A DNA stretch of 64,000 nucleotides from Microbacterium aurugineum (GTDB lineage: Bacteria > Actinomycetota > Actinomycetes > Actinomycetales > Microbacteriaceae), in contig NZ_CP078078.1 in assembly GCF_023101205.1 (NCBI RefSeq), forward strand, positions 1,240,001 to 1,304,000, written 5' to 3'. Numbering within the stretch: position 1 is the first letter of the stretch; every line of letters starts with the position of its first letter. The translations under genes were made by a program, and so were the position numbers. Below are positions 1 through 8,143 of the stretch, piece after piece. The notes beneath the pieces were generated by a model that made no database searches, was not told the DNA's origin, and worked only from the letters and a program-made list of their open reading frames with translations.

Positions 1-210
1 GCGTGGGGTCGACGACACCTTCCTGCCTCTCCCGAGCTCGCCATCCGAGCAGAACTGCTCGAGAACGGGGGTCCCGCGCTCTGGGACACGTTCATGGATG
101 AGCTCCGTGAACTGCACCTGGGGCTCCCGTGCGCCGACGGTGCCGCTGGCGTGCTCGACGATCTCACCGCGGCGTATCTCGCGGAGCGCGAGCGATCGGC
201 TACGGCCTAG
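1..210 (+). CDS. C-terminal end of an unidentified protein, cut by the window edge
   Basis: Frame 1 is open from the first base to a TAG at 208-210 and gives 69 residues without a start. It is rich in Leu, Ala, Glu and Asp, with helical stretches around GPALWDTFMDELRELHLG. I do not recognise the family with confidence. The tail faintly recalls the C-terminal helix of small SRPBCC-type proteins, but that is only an impression. It reads in the same direction as the phosphoketolase gene, with 284 bases between them in which I see no other gene. The coding call rests on an open frame with good third-position GC and a natural stop. Confidence 0.5.
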   Translation, partial: AWGRRHLPASPELAIRAELLENGGPALWDTFMDELRELHLGLPCADGAAGVLDDLTAAYLAERERSATA

Positions 211-494
211 CTGATTCTCTGCGCTCATTCTTCGGACGTGTCAGACCGCATCCGTTGGTCGGGCGGGCCGATACGGGTCTCGGCATCGCCGCGCGACCGC
301 TGTCAACCCCCTTCGTGGCGCGAGGGCACGCCTCGTACCGTGGCGTTTCGGCGATCGAACCGAACAATCTGCTCTGCCCACGCCCGTGAGTTCGTGCTGA
401 TCTCGCTTCTCGAGCTCGTCGACGACGAACTGTTGGTGGAGGTCCCCGTCCGCACCCGATCAGACGCGAGTCCCGAGGAAGGGAAGATGCCCAT

Positions 495-2852
495 ATGCGA
501 GAACAACAGATCCGGCAGCTCGACGCGTGGTGGCGCGCCGCCAACTATCTCAGCGTGGGACAGATCTATCTTCGTGACAATCCGCTGCTCCGCCGCGAGC
601 TTGCGGTCGACGATGTCAAGCCGCGCCTGCTCGGCCATTTCGGGACCGTTCCCGGGCTCAATCTGATCTATGCCCACGCGAATCGGCTGATCCGCGAACG
701 CGATCTCTCCGCCCTGTACATCGCAGGACCGGGCCACGGAGGCCCGGGGATGGTCGCCAACGCCTGGCTCGACGGGACCTACACCGAGCGCTATCCCGCC
801 GTGACCCGTGACCTGACCGGGATGACCCGACTCTTCCGCCAGTTCTCCGCGCCCGGAGGCATCCCGAGCCACGCGGCACCCGAGACGCCCGGGTCGATCC
901 ATGAGGGCGGCGAGCTCGGCTACTCGCTCAGCCACGCGTACGGCGCCGCCTTCGACAACCCCGACCTGACGGTCTTCTGCGTCGTCGGCGACGGTGAAGC
1001 CGAGACGGGTCCGCTCGCCACCGGGTGGCACGGGAACAAATTCCTCAACCCGGTTTCGGACGGTGCAGTGCTACCGATCCTGCACCTGAACGGCTGGAAG
1101 ATCGCCAATCCCGCGCTGCTGGCGCGCATCCCCGAAGAGGAACTCGTCAATCTGATGCGCGGATACGGCCATGACCCGATCATCGTGTCCTTCGAGGCGA
1201 CGGATGCGGCGGAGGATGTGCACCGTCGGTTCGGTGACGCACTCGAGACCGCGTTGGATCGCATCGCCGCGATTCAACGGACAGCTCGCGACGGGGCTGC
1301 GGCCGACCGCCCCGTCTGGCCGATGCTCGTCCTGCGGTCCCCCAAGGGGTGGACCGGTCCGGTGGAGGTCGACGGGCTGCCCGTCGAGGGCACGTGGCGT
1401 GCGCACCAGGTTCCGCTACCCTCCGCGCGGGACAGCGAGGAGCACCTGCGGCAACTCGAGGATTGGCTGCGGTCGTATCGGCCCGACGAGCTGTTCGACG
1501 ACTCGGGTGCACCGCTGCCCGACACCGTCGCTCTCGCCCCGGGCGGTGATCACCGCATGTCAGCGACGCCTCATGCGAACGGTGGTCTGCTGCGGCAGGA
1601 CCTCGACCTCCCGGACTTCCACGGGTTCGCGGTCGAGGTCGAGTCGCCCGGCGCAGCGGACGCGCAGGCCACCGCGGTTCTCGGCCGCTACCTGGCCGAG
1701 GTGATCCGGCGCAACCCGCGCACGTTCCGGCTGTTCGGTCCGGACGAGACCGCGTCCAATCGGCTGGCACCCGCGGTCTACGAAGCGACCGACAAGCAGT
1801 GGAACGCGCAGATCCTCGACCTCGACGAGCACCTTGCGCGTGCGGGCCGGGTGATGGAGGTGCTCAGCGAGCATCAGTGCCAGGGCTGGCTGGAGGGCTA
1901 CCTGCTCACGGGAAGGCATGGCCTGTTCAACAGCTATGAGGCGTTCATCCACATCGTCGACTCGATGTTCAATCAACACGCGAAGTGGCTCGAGGCGTCG
2001 GCGCAGGTGCCGTGGCGCGCGTCGATCGCCTCGCTCAACTATCTGTTGTCGAGCCACGTGTGGCGACAGGATCACAATGGCTTCACGCACCAGGACCCCG
2101 GATTCCTGGACCTCGTCGTCAACAAGAGCTCCGACATCGTCCGGGTATACCTTCCCTTCGACGCGAACACGCTGTTGAGCACTTACGACCACTGCCTGCG
2201 CAGCGTCGACTACGTCAATGTCGTCGTGGCAGGCAAGCAGGACAGCCCGCAGTGGATGACGATGGACGAAGCGATCCTGCACTGTTCCCGCGGACTCGGC
2301 ACGCTCCCGTGGGCAGGCACCGAATCGGACGGTGAGGAGCCCGACGTCGTCCTCGCGGCGGCGGGGGACGTGCCGACCGAGGAGATGCTCGCCGCCACGG
2401 CGATCCTGCGCGAGCGGGCGCCCGAGATCGCGACCCGCGTCATCAACGTCGTCGATCTGATGCGGCTGCAGTCCGAGGACGCTCACCCGCACGGGCTCTC
2501 GGATGCCGACTTCGACGGGCTGTTCACGACTGACCGGCCGATCATCTTCGCCTTCCACGGCTATCCGTGGCTCATCCACAGGCTGACCTACAAGCGGAAC
2601 AACCATGCGAACCTTCACGTGCGTGGCTACAAGGAGAAAGGCACCACGACGACACCCTTCGACATGGTGCTGCTCAACGATCTCGATCGCTTCCAGCTGG
2701 TGATCGACGTACTCGACCGGGTGCCGGGCGCGGGCGAGCGCCACGCGACACTCCGCCAGGAGCTGCACGACTGGCGGATCGAGGCGCGCGCCTACACCCG
2801 CGAACACGGCGAGGACGAGCCGGCGATCGCCGACTGGCGCTGGCCGGAATAG
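495..2852 (+). CDS. xfp: Phosphoketolase (xylulose-5-phosphate/fructose-6-phosphate)
   Basis: This thiamine-diphosphate enzyme cleaves xylulose 5-phosphate (and usually fructose 6-phosphate) with phosphate to give acetyl phosphate and glyceraldehyde 3-phosphate or erythrose 4-phosphate. The 785 residues are the usual length. The N-terminus ([17 protein letters not shown]) is typical, the TPP-binding GDGEAETG lies near residue 165, [10 protein letters not shown] follows, and [12 protein letters not shown] and the C-terminal [16 protein letters not shown] block are conserved. The ATG at 495 has a purine-rich GAGGAAGGGA about 8 bases upstream. No acetate kinase or phosphotransacetylase is adjacent. 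A hairpin follows the stop. Family assignment is secure; substrate preference cannot be read from sequence. Confidence 0.96.
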   Translation: MREQQIRQLDAWWRAANYLSVGQIYLRDNPLLRRELAVDDVKPRLLGHFGTVPGLNLIYAHANRLIRERDLSALYIAGPGHGGPGMVANAWLDGTYTERYPAVTRDLTGMTRLFRQFSAPGGIPSHAAPETPGSIHEGGELGYSLSHAYGAAFDNPDLTVFCVVGDGEAETGPLATGWHGNKFLNPVSDGAVLPILHLNGWKIANPALLARIPEEELVNLMRGYGHDPIIVSFEATDAAEDVHRRFGDALETALDRIAAIQRTARDGAAADRPVWPMLVLRSPKGWTGPVEVDGLPVEGTWRAHQVPLPSARDSEEHLRQLEDWLRSYRPDELFDDSGAPLPDTVALAPGGDHRMSATPHANGGLLRQDLDLPDFHGFAVEVESPGAADAQATAVLGRYLAEVIRRNPRTFRLFGPDETASNRLAPAVYEATDKQWNAQILDLDEHLARAGRVMEVLSEHQCQGWLEGYLLTGRHGLFNSYEAFIHIVDSMFNQHAKWLEASAQVPWRASIASLNYLLSSHVWRQDHNGFTHQDPGFLDLVVNKSSDIVRVYLPFDANTLLSTYDHCLRSVDYVNVVVAGKQDSPQWMTMDEAILHCSRGLGTLPWAGTESDGEEPDVVLAAAGDVPTEEMLAATAILRERAPEIATRVINVVDLMRLQSEDAHPHGLSDADFDGLFTTDRPIIFAFHGYPWLIHRLTYKRNNHANLHVRGYKEKGTTTTPFDMVLLNDLDRFQLVIDVLDRVPGAGERHATLRQELHDWRIEARAYTREHGEDEPAIADWRWPE

Positions 2853-2877
2853 ATCTCCGTCGCCGAGCCAGTCGCGG

Positions 2878-2902
2878 CACGCTCGATACCGGATCGAGCG
2901 TG
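2878..2902 (+). terminator. Hairpin terminator after xfp
   Basis: A perfect 10-bp stem (CACGCTCGAT at 2878-2887, ATCGAGCGTG at 2893-2902) encloses a 5-base ACCGG loop, 25 bases after the xfp stop. There is no U-tract, as is common in actinobacteria. It separates xfp from the TetR promoter. Confidence 0.6.
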
Positions 2903-2921
2903 ATCTCCTCACCGCATCCCA

Positions 2922-2942
2922 TATAATGAAGATAGATTCATT
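2922..2942 (+). promoter_or_regulatory. Promoter of the TetR gene with overlapping palindromic operator
   Basis: A consensus -10 box TATAAT (2922-2927) overlaps a perfect inverted repeat AATGAA (2925-2930), 6-base spacer, TTCATT (2937-2942), about 15 bases before the TetR start. This AT-rich patch stands out from its surroundings. A repressor bound here would block its own promoter, so autoregulation by the downstream TetR protein is inferred. No clear -35 box is visible. Confidence 0.65.
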
Positions 2943-2956
2943 TCAAAGGGGTGACC

Positions 2957-3565
2957 ATGGTGAGATCACCGGAACAGAACGCCGCGCTGCGCGTGGCCAC
3001 GCGCGAGCGGATCGAGACCGCCGCCGTGCGCGTCTTCGCGAGGCGCGGGTTCGCCGCATCGAGCATCAAAGACATCGCCGACGAGGCCGGCCTCAGCGCC
3101 GGCTCGATCTATCGCCACTACGCCAGCAAAGAGGCGCTGTTCGACGCCTTGCTCGAGCAGGCGTCATCCGGTCTGGTCGCAGCGTCCGCGATGCTCGCCG
3201 CCGATGCCGACCCCGTCGTCCTGGTACGTGAGTTCACCCGCGTGTTCGTGACCGATCTGATGAACGGGAACGGCGAGGCCGAGTTCTTCCTGGTCATCAA
3301 CCAGGGATTCATCTCCGACACCCCGGCCGGTACTGCGGAACGACTGGCACGCACCCAGCGGCCGCTCTGGGATGCCTTCGAAGCCGTCGTACGTCGGGGG
3401 CAGGCGGCTGGACAGTTCGATGACGGCGATCCGGCGCAGCTGACCGCCTACTACTTCGCGATGCTCTCGGGCGTCGCCGGCATGCGAACGGTTCTCCCGA
3501 CTGCGATGACCGAGGCGGGCATCGACCTGGTGCTCCGCCTGTTGATGAGAAAGGACGCTTCATGA
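2957..3565 (+). CDS. TetR/AcrR family transcriptional regulator
   Basis: A 202-residue one-domain regulator of typical TetR size. The N-terminal helix-turn-helix (about residues 18-62) contains ETAAVRVFARRGF and SAGSIYRHYASKEALFDALLEQ, the usual TetR signature. The C-terminal ligand domain is divergent, so the inducer is unknown. An in-frame GTG lies at 2951, but the AAAGGGG motif is well spaced only for the ATG at 2957, so that start is used. The stop overlaps the acetyltransferase start (ATGA at 3562-3565), so the two are co-translated. The palindrome over the -10 box suggests autorepression. Confidence 0.9.
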   Translation: MVRSPEQNAALRVATRERIETAAVRVFARRGFAASSIKDIADEAGLSAGSIYRHYASKEALFDALLEQASSGLVAASAMLAADADPVVLVREFTRVFVTDLMNGNGEAEFFLVINQGFISDTPAGTAERLARTQRPLWDAFEAVVRRGQAAGQFDDGDPAQLTAYYFAMLSGVAGMRTVLPTAMTEAGIDLVLRLLMRKDAS

Positions 3566-4158
3566 CGATCACAGTCGAACGCGGTGACACGCTGGGGGAG
3601 GCGTATCGCCGGCGCATCACCGAGGTCCTCGTTCAGGGGTTCGCCGAGGACTTCGAGTTCTTCTCGAAGGATCCACGGGTCCTCGCGGATGCGTTCGCGC
3701 ATATGATCCTCCTCGACCGCTTCTTCGTGGCGCTGGTCGACGGAGAGCCCGCCGCGATCGCCTCGGTCACCGAGGGGCAGCAGGAGTGCTTCGACCCTGA
3801 CCGTCGAGAGATCCAGCGCACGCTCGGTGGACTGCGCGGCCTTGTGTGCTCCTTCATCGTCCGGAGCCAGTTCCTCGGCGCGTACGAGGGTTCACGCCCC
3901 GGCCTGGCGGAGATCGGCTTCGTGACCACCGCGCCGCAGCACCAGGGCAAGGGAGTCGCCACGGCCCTGATGAGTCACCTGTTGCAGTTGCCCTACGACG
4001 AGTTCGTGCTCCGCGACATCAAAGACACGAATGCGCCCGCGCTCGGGCTCTATCGAAAGTTCGGCTTCACGGAGTCGAGCAGCCGCCGAGTGCGGTTCGC
4101 CGGACGTGCCGGGTTCTCCGCCTATGTGTCGATGAGTCTGAAGGCCGTGGCTTCGTAG
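3562..4158 (+). CDS. GNAT family N-acetyltransferase
   Basis: A 198-residue GCN5-related acetyltransferase expected to transfer acetyl from acetyl-CoA to a small-molecule or protein amine. The acetyl-CoA pyrophosphate loop is seen as APQHQGKGVATAL near residues 124-136, followed by the typical LYRKFGF segment in the last third. Translation is coupled to the TetR regulator by a 4-base overlap, so the regulator probably controls it and the substrate may resemble the TetR ligand. The substrate itself cannot be named. A detoxifying role is a guess from the regulator pairing. Confidence 0.88.
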   Translation: MTITVERGDTLGEAYRRRITEVLVQGFAEDFEFFSKDPRVLADAFAHMILLDRFFVALVDGEPAAIASVTEGQQECFDPDRREIQRTLGGLRGLVCSFIVRSQFLGAYEGSRPGLAEIGFVTTAPQHQGKGVATALMSHLLQLPYDEFVLRDIKDTNAPALGLYRKFGFTESSSRRVRFAGRAGFSAYVSMSLKAVAS

Positions 4159-4186
4159 CACTTGCGCTCCGGGTGGTTGGCGTTGC

Positions 4187-4192
4187 TACGGT
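4187..4192 (+). promoter_or_regulatory. -10 box for a leaderless lipoprotein transcript
   Basis: TACGGT sits 7 bases before the GTG at 4200, so transcription should begin at or beside the start codon. No Shine-Dalgarno sequence is visible. This geometry recurs in the window. Confidence 0.45.
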
Positions 4193-4199
4193 GTTTCGG

Positions 4200-4787
4200 G
4201 TGAATCGCTCTTCGGTCTTGATCCCGTTCGTGCTCACCTCCGCTCTTCTCCTGAGCGCCTGCTCTGCGCAGGATCCGGAACCGCCCGGAGAAGACACGAC
4301 CACGGGGGACGAGACGATCAGCGTCGACGGTGGCCCCGATGTCGCCGACGTCTTCGACCGGATCGGCAGCTGCGACACGGTCGCGACCCATGTCGCGCCG
4401 TACATCGAAGGTCTCGTGCCGTTGGATTCCAACGCGGTGGACGAATACGGTGCCTACTGTCAGTGGGAAGCCCCCGAAGACCTCGCCGACCTCGGAGATC
4501 TCGCGTCCGTCGAGGTCATGGTCGTTCCCAGCGAGACCAGTGAGGTGGAAGATCCCGACATCATCGAGCAGGCCGGTTTGACGCTCATCCCTGACGGTGC
4601 GCTCGACGCGGCGGGAGGCATCGCCTACGGTCTCGACGGTGAAACGGCTGTGGCCGCGGTCACCGTCACATCCGTCCGCGTGCCCGGCATCAACATCGAC
4701 ATCACCGGTGGACAGTGGGGAGACCGCCCTGCCCTCGACGGGCCCGCGGCCGTCGGCGTAGCGAAGGGGATCCTCGGCATCGGCTGA
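4200..4787 (+). CDS. Predicted lipoprotein of unknown function
   Basis: About 195 residues from a GTG start. The N-terminus has a short basic start, a hydrophobic core and a lipobox LSAC with the lipidated Cys near residue 21, so the mature protein should be anchored on the outer face of the membrane. An acidic linker (PEPPGEDTTTGDET) precedes a globular part with two cysteines (GSCDTV, AYCQW) that could form a disulfide. It resembles DUF3558-type actinobacterial lipoproteins in layout, but I would not assign it. The stop is three bases from the convergent WYL regulator stop. The chosen GTG fits the -10 box at 4187-4192. Confidence 0.75.
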   Translation: MNRSSVLIPFVLTSALLLSACSAQDPEPPGEDTTTGDETISVDGGPDVADVFDRIGSCDTVATHVAPYIEGLVPLDSNAVDEYGAYCQWEAPEDLADLGDLASVEVMVVPSETSEVEDPDIIEQAGLTLIPDGALDAAGGIAYGLDGETAVAAVTVTSVRVPGINIDITGGQWGDRPALDGPAAVGVAKGILGIG

Positions 4788-4790
4788 GGG

Positions 4791-5747
4791 TCAGCGCCGC
4801 ACTGACGGTATCGAGCCGGTGATGCGGGCAGCGAGTCCGTCGGCGGCATCGAGGAACTCTTCGGGTCCGAGGATGGTGAAAGGGGCGTCGAATCGCAGGA
4901 TCCACGACAGCAGTCCTGCCCAGGACCAGGATCCGACCCGGATGCGGCACTCGGAGGAGGAGACCTGTTCCATCTCGGCGTCGCCGAGCCAGGGCGCGGC
5001 GTCGGCGGCGGGGAGGTGCAGGAGGAACTCTCCCTGGCAGGGCCAGACGTCCTCGCTGACCGAGCCTTTGGAGCGCGCTGCGAGGAAGGTGAGAGCGTCT
5101 CCGGTCGGCAGAGCGCGCGGTGCGAAGGGTGTGCCTCCGGCGAACTTCGGGACCATCCTGTCGAGCCGGAAGATGCGCCAGTCGGACACATCGAGGTCCC
5201 AGGCGATGAGATACCATCGACCGTTCCGCGCCAGGACCGAGTGAGGCTCCACGCGACGAGGCGGGCGATCGGTCGACTCACCGTAGTCGAAGCGGAGAGT
5301 CCTCTGCTCCTGGACAGCAGCGCTGACCGCTTCGAGCACCTGCGGGTCGACCCGCGACTCGGCTGCGGTGTCGGTGAAGCGGATGCCGTCGATCCGGTGG
5401 CGCAACCTCGACGGCATCACCTGTCGCACGGTCGCCAGTGCGCGCGCCGCGGCCTCGTCGAGATCGACTCCGGTGGACGGGGAACTCTGCAGAGCCACGG
5501 CGATCGCCACCGCTTGCTCATCGTCGAACAGCAGCGGTGGAAGTTCTGCTCCGGCCGCGAGCCGGTAGCCACCGTCAGGCCCCTTGATCGCGGCGATCGA
5601 ATATCCGAGGTCCCGTAGCCGGTCGACGTCTCGGCGGACGGTGCGCGTCGTCACCTCCAGCCGCTCCGCGAGCACGTGTCCCGGCCAGTCCCGGCGCGAC
5701 TGCAGCAACGAGAGCAGCGCGAGCATGCGTGAAGACGTTCCCGACAT
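4791..5747 (-). CDS. YafY-type HTH/WYL-domain transcriptional regulator
   Basis: A 318-residue regulator. The N-terminal winged helix (residues about 5-58, with VTTRTVRRDVDRLRDLGY and GPDGGYRL) is the HTH_11 type, and the WYL domain (about residues 150-205) carries RWYLIAWDLD. A C-terminal extension is normal for the family. WYL domains sense ligands or nucleic acid; the ligand here is unknown. The gene is divergent from the VOC-domain gene, and a perfect 12-bp inverted repeat lies between the two start codons, so the pair is probably a local regulatory unit. Convergent with the lipoprotein gene. Confidence 0.92.
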   Translation of the reverse strand: MSGTSSRMLALLSLLQSRRDWPGHVLAERLEVTTRTVRRDVDRLRDLGYSIAAIKGPDGGYRLAAGAELPPLLFDDEQAVAIAVALQSSPSTGVDLDEAAARALATVRQVMPSRLRHRIDGIRFTDTAAESRVDPQVLEAVSAAVQEQRTLRFDYGESTDRPPRRVEPHSVLARNGRWYLIAWDLDVSDWRIFRLDRMVPKFAGGTPFAPRALPTGDALTFLAARSKGSVSEDVWPCQGEFLLHLPAADAAPWLGDAEMEQVSSSECRIRVGSWSWAGLLSWILRFDAPFTILGPEEFLDAADGLAARITGSIPSVRR

Positions 5748-5762
5748 GATTCCAGTATCCGC

Positions 5763-5793
5763 GAAGTAGAGGACTCATCCTGTCCTCTACTTC
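5763..5793. promoter_or_regulatory. Perfect 12-bp inverted repeat between divergent WYL and VOC genes
   Basis: GAAGTAGAGGAC (5763-5774) and its exact reverse complement GTCCTCTACTTC (5782-5793) are separated by 7 bases. It lies 16 bases from the WYL start codon and 56 from the VOC start. The length and symmetry suit a dimeric regulator. The neighbouring WYL protein is the obvious binder, which is inference. Confidence 0.75.
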
Positions 5794-5849
5794 TTGCAGT
5801 GTGGGGTCACGGCATCCCGCCGTGACCAACGCAGAAGAAGGACACGCAG

Positions 5850-6317
5850 ATGAGCATCACCACGACCACCCACCTCAACTTCCCCGGTACGGCGCGTCAG
5901 GCGCTCGACTTCTATCAGTCCGTGTTCGGGGGCACCGTCGTCGCGGCGACCTACGGTGACCTCGGCATGCCGGCCGATGCCCCCGGTGCGGACAAGATCG
6001 TCTTCGGCCAGGTCGAGAACGACTACGGGTTCCGCGTCATGGCCTACGACATCCCTGGGCAGGACGCCACTGACACGTCGCGCACCGCCGGGAGCACACG
6101 CCGTGAGAACGGCGTCACGGTGACCGATCGCACGTTCTTCCAGTCTGTGCGCGGCGAGACGCTCGATGAGGTCACCGGGATCTGGAACGCGCTCGCAGCC
6201 GGCGCGGACGTCGTCGAGCCCCTCGCCGCGTCGCCGTGGAGCCCGGGCTTCGGAATGCTCACCGACCGGTTCGGCGTGACCTGGGTGATCGACGTGCAGC
6301 CCGCACGCGGCGCCTGA
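5850..6317 (+). CDS. VOC family (PhnB/glyoxalase-like) protein
   Basis: A 155-residue vicinal-oxygen-chelate fold protein of the PhnB/3-demethylubiquinone-methyltransferase-like type. The opening THLNFPGTARQALDFYQSVFGG and the closing SPWSPGFGMLTDRFGVTWVID are the family hallmarks. Such proteins are metal-dependent or metal-free small-molecule binders; the substrate is unknown. AGAAGGA precedes the ATG at 8-9 bases. It is transcribed divergently from the WYL regulator across a strong palindrome and is followed by a GC-rich hairpin. The pairing of WYL/YafY regulators with VOC genes suggests an inducible stress or detoxification function. Confidence 0.9.
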   Translation: MSITTTTHLNFPGTARQALDFYQSVFGGTVVAATYGDLGMPADAPGADKIVFGQVENDYGFRVMAYDIPGQDATDTSRTAGSTRRENGVTVTDRTFFQSVRGETLDEVTGIWNALAAGADVVEPLAASPWSPGFGMLTDRFGVTWVIDVQPARGA

Positions 6318-6324
6318 TCGGGCC

Positions 6325-6357
6325 GCGGCCGGCCCTCGTTCAGTGGGGGCCGGCCGC
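6325..6357 (+). terminator. Hairpin terminator after the VOC gene
   Basis: An 11-bp perfect stem (GCGGCCGGCCC at 6325-6335, GGGCCGGCCGC at 6347-6357) with an 11-base loop directly follows the VOC stop and ends just before the MarR promoter. No U-tract. Confidence 0.55.
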
Positions 6358-6364
6358 TACGATG

Positions 6365-6389
6365 TAGCCGCCTGATAATATGGCGGCTA
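6365..6389 (+). promoter_or_regulatory. MarR promoter-operator, leaderless
   Basis: TAGCCGCC (6365-6372) and its exact complement GGCGGCTA (6382-6389) flank TGATAATAT, which contains the -10 box (TAATAT at 6376-6381). The right arm ends on the base before the ATG at 6390, and no ribosome site exists, so the mRNA is probably leaderless. A protein on this palindrome would cover both the -10 box and the start point. Confidence 0.7.
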
Positions 6390-6869
6390 ATGAATGAGAT
6401 TCTCGATCTGAAACACGAGCTTCTGCGATCACGGGCGGCCAGCGGGCCTGGCGCGGAGCTCATCTTGGGGCTGTTGACCACCGCACGCAAGATCGACGCC
6501 GCCTGTGCGGAGATCCTTGCCCGGTACGGGCTGTCGGAGGGGCGTCTCGCGGTGCTCCTGGCAGTGAGCGATACTCCCGGCATCGCGCCCGGGCAGGTGG
6601 CGGAACAACTGGGGGTGACCAGGGCCACCGTCACCGGCCTCACCGATGCCCTGGAGAAATCCGCCCTGCTGGAACGGTCGGCCGTGAGCGGGGACCGCCG
6701 CTCACTCAGCCTCCGGACTACCTCGGCCGGCGAAGCGCTCGTGGCCGAACTCAGCCCGATCTACCGTGACTGGCTGACGGTCATCGCGGTGGATGTCTCT
6801 GCGGATCAGGAGCGTGCGACGTCGGCTGCTCTCGCCGCGATCCAGCGGCGCCTGGACGAAACCCCGTGA
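6390..6869 (+). CDS. MarR family transcriptional regulator
   Basis: A 159-residue winged-helix regulator of normal MarR length. The DNA-binding part spans about residues 63-112 (APGQVAEQLGVTRATVTGLTDALEKSALLER and the wing SGDRRSLSLRTTSAG). The flanking helices should form the dimer interface. It overlaps the HEAT-like gene by four bases (GTGA at 6866-6869), so both are made from one message. The palindrome over its -10 box argues for autorepression. The effector is unknown. Confidence 0.9.
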   Translation: MNEILDLKHELLRSRAASGPGAELILGLLTTARKIDAACAEILARYGLSEGRLAVLLAVSDTPGIAPGQVAEQLGVTRATVTGLTDALEKSALLERSAVSGDRRSLSLRTTSAGEALVAELSPIYRDWLTVIAVDVSADQERATSAALAAIQRRLDETP

Positions 6870-7612
6870 CCGTCGCCAGCCGCGGGGCCGCGAACGCCCA
6901 CGACGTGCAGTCCGGCCGTGCGGAGTCGCGCACGCTTGCCAAGATCCTCGCCATCGATCACGGCGAGCTACTCGATCATGTGCTGCCCGCTGCGCCCGAG
7001 GCGTTGCGCGCGGCGGTGCGAGAGGCGCAACCGCTCGGTATCCTCGCCCGGATGCAGGCCATCGGCGTGGCCCTTCATGGGCAGCTCGGCGCAGAGGCGT
7101 GCACCGCACTGACCGAGCACGTCTCTGACACCGTGCGCGGTTGGGGCTGGTTCGCGCTCACCGCCGCACCGAGCGCGCAGGCACCGGCGGACCTGATCGG
7201 ACTCGTGCTGCCGGCTGCCGACGACCCGCATTTCGGTGTGCGCGAGTGGGCCTGGATGACGGTACGCGTCCCGCTCGCGGCAGATCTCGCCGCGAGTATC
7301 CCGGCACTCGCGGCGCTCACCGACCATGCGTCGGAGCGGGTTCGGAGGTTCGCCTGTGAGACGTTGCGGCCCCGAGGCGTGTGGGCGAAGCACATCCCCG
7401 CGTTGAAAGCCGATCCGCAACTCGGAGAGGCGATTCTCGAACCGTTGCGAGCCGATCCCTCGCGCTACGTGCAGGACTCGGTCGCGAACTGGATCAACGA
7501 CGCTGCCAAGACCCGACCGGACTGGGCGACCGCCCTCGGAGAGCGCTGGACGGCCGAGAGCGTGGAGACGAGCACCGCGAGGATCATCCGCCGCGGCCTC
7601 CGATCCCTGTAG
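6866..7612 (+). CDS. HEAT-like / DNA alkylation repeat family protein
   Basis: A 248-residue all-helical protein beginning at a GTG coupled to the MarR stop. Helical pairs rich in Ala, Leu and Arg, with HASERVRRFACETLRPRGVW and the ending SRYVQDSVANWINDAAKTRPDW, match the AlkD-like DNA alkylation repeat family. True AlkD enzymes excise N3- and N7-alkylpurines. Many relatives lack proven glycosylase activity, and I cannot confirm the catalytic residues here. If functional it would act in alkylation damage, and the MarR gene ahead would regulate it. Family confidence is good; activity is uncertain. Confidence 0.72.
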   Translation: MTVASRGAANAHDVQSGRAESRTLAKILAIDHGELLDHVLPAAPEALRAAVREAQPLGILARMQAIGVALHGQLGAEACTALTEHVSDTVRGWGWFALTAAPSAQAPADLIGLVLPAADDPHFGVREWAWMTVRVPLAADLAASIPALAALTDHASERVRRFACETLRPRGVWAKHIPALKADPQLGEAILEPLRADPSRYVQDSVANWINDAAKTRPDWATALGERWTAESVETSTARIIRRGLRSL

Positions 7613-7648
7613 CTCCCGGCGAGGTGCAAGGCACCGCGGCGATTTCCG

Positions 7649-7654
7649 TACGCT
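7649..7654 (+). promoter_or_regulatory. -10 box, leaderless
   Basis: TACGCT lies exactly 6 bases before the ATG at 7661, with no ribosome site between. Confidence 0.45.
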
Positions 7655-7660
7655 GGGCTC

Positions 7661-8023
7661 ATGACGACGTCCGCCTCCGTTGTGCAGCGCCCGGTGCGCC
7701 GGCGGCTTCCGTGGGTGCTGATGCTTCTCGCCACGGTGCTCACCCTCGGAACCGTCGCGTTCATCTGGCTCGTGGCCGTGCCGGTGGGGCCCCTCGTCTG
7801 CGCTGCGGTGGATCCGCCGACGAGCAACTGCTTCCTGTCTCACCGTCAGGGGAGCGCGCTGGTGATGACCGTGGTCGTCATCGCCGTCTACCTCCTCGCC
7901 CTCCTCCCGGCGCTGCTCCGTCGCGCGCGGGGTGTGCTCGTCGTCGGAGTGGTCCTCCTCGCGTCCGCGCCGTTCGTGTCATACGCGGTGGTGGCCTGGG
8001 CGCCGGGCTTCGCGATGGCGTGA
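7661..8023 (+). CDS. Small integral membrane protein, function unknown
   Basis: A 120-residue protein with three predicted membrane helices: about residues 16-42 (WVLMLLATVLTLGTVAFIWL), 66-86 (ALVMTVVVIAVYLLALLPAL) and 91-112. Two cysteines (LVCAAV and SNCFLS) lie in the first extracytoplasmic or loop segment and could pair. No family is recognised. It stands alone, with a -10 box exactly 6 bases before the start and 120 bases before the next gene. Confidence 0.65.
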   Translation: MTTSASVVQRPVRRRLPWVLMLLATVLTLGTVAFIWLVAVPVGPLVCAAVDPPTSNCFLSHRQGSALVMTVVVIAVYLLALLPALLRRARGVLVVGVVLLASAPFVSYAVVAWAPGFAMA

Positions 8024-8143
8024 GAGCACCTCTGCACTGGTGAACGGGCGCTCGATCAAGGAAGATGTCGATCACCGCCTCGGTGAAGCGATCGCATCCG
8101 ATCGGATCGCCACAGCATCTCGAACGAAAGGCCCACCGGAACG

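Noticed and set aside
1560..2912. A 450-codon minus-strand frame opposite the phosphoketolase gene
   Set aside because: Shadow of xfp; no motif and no ribosome site.
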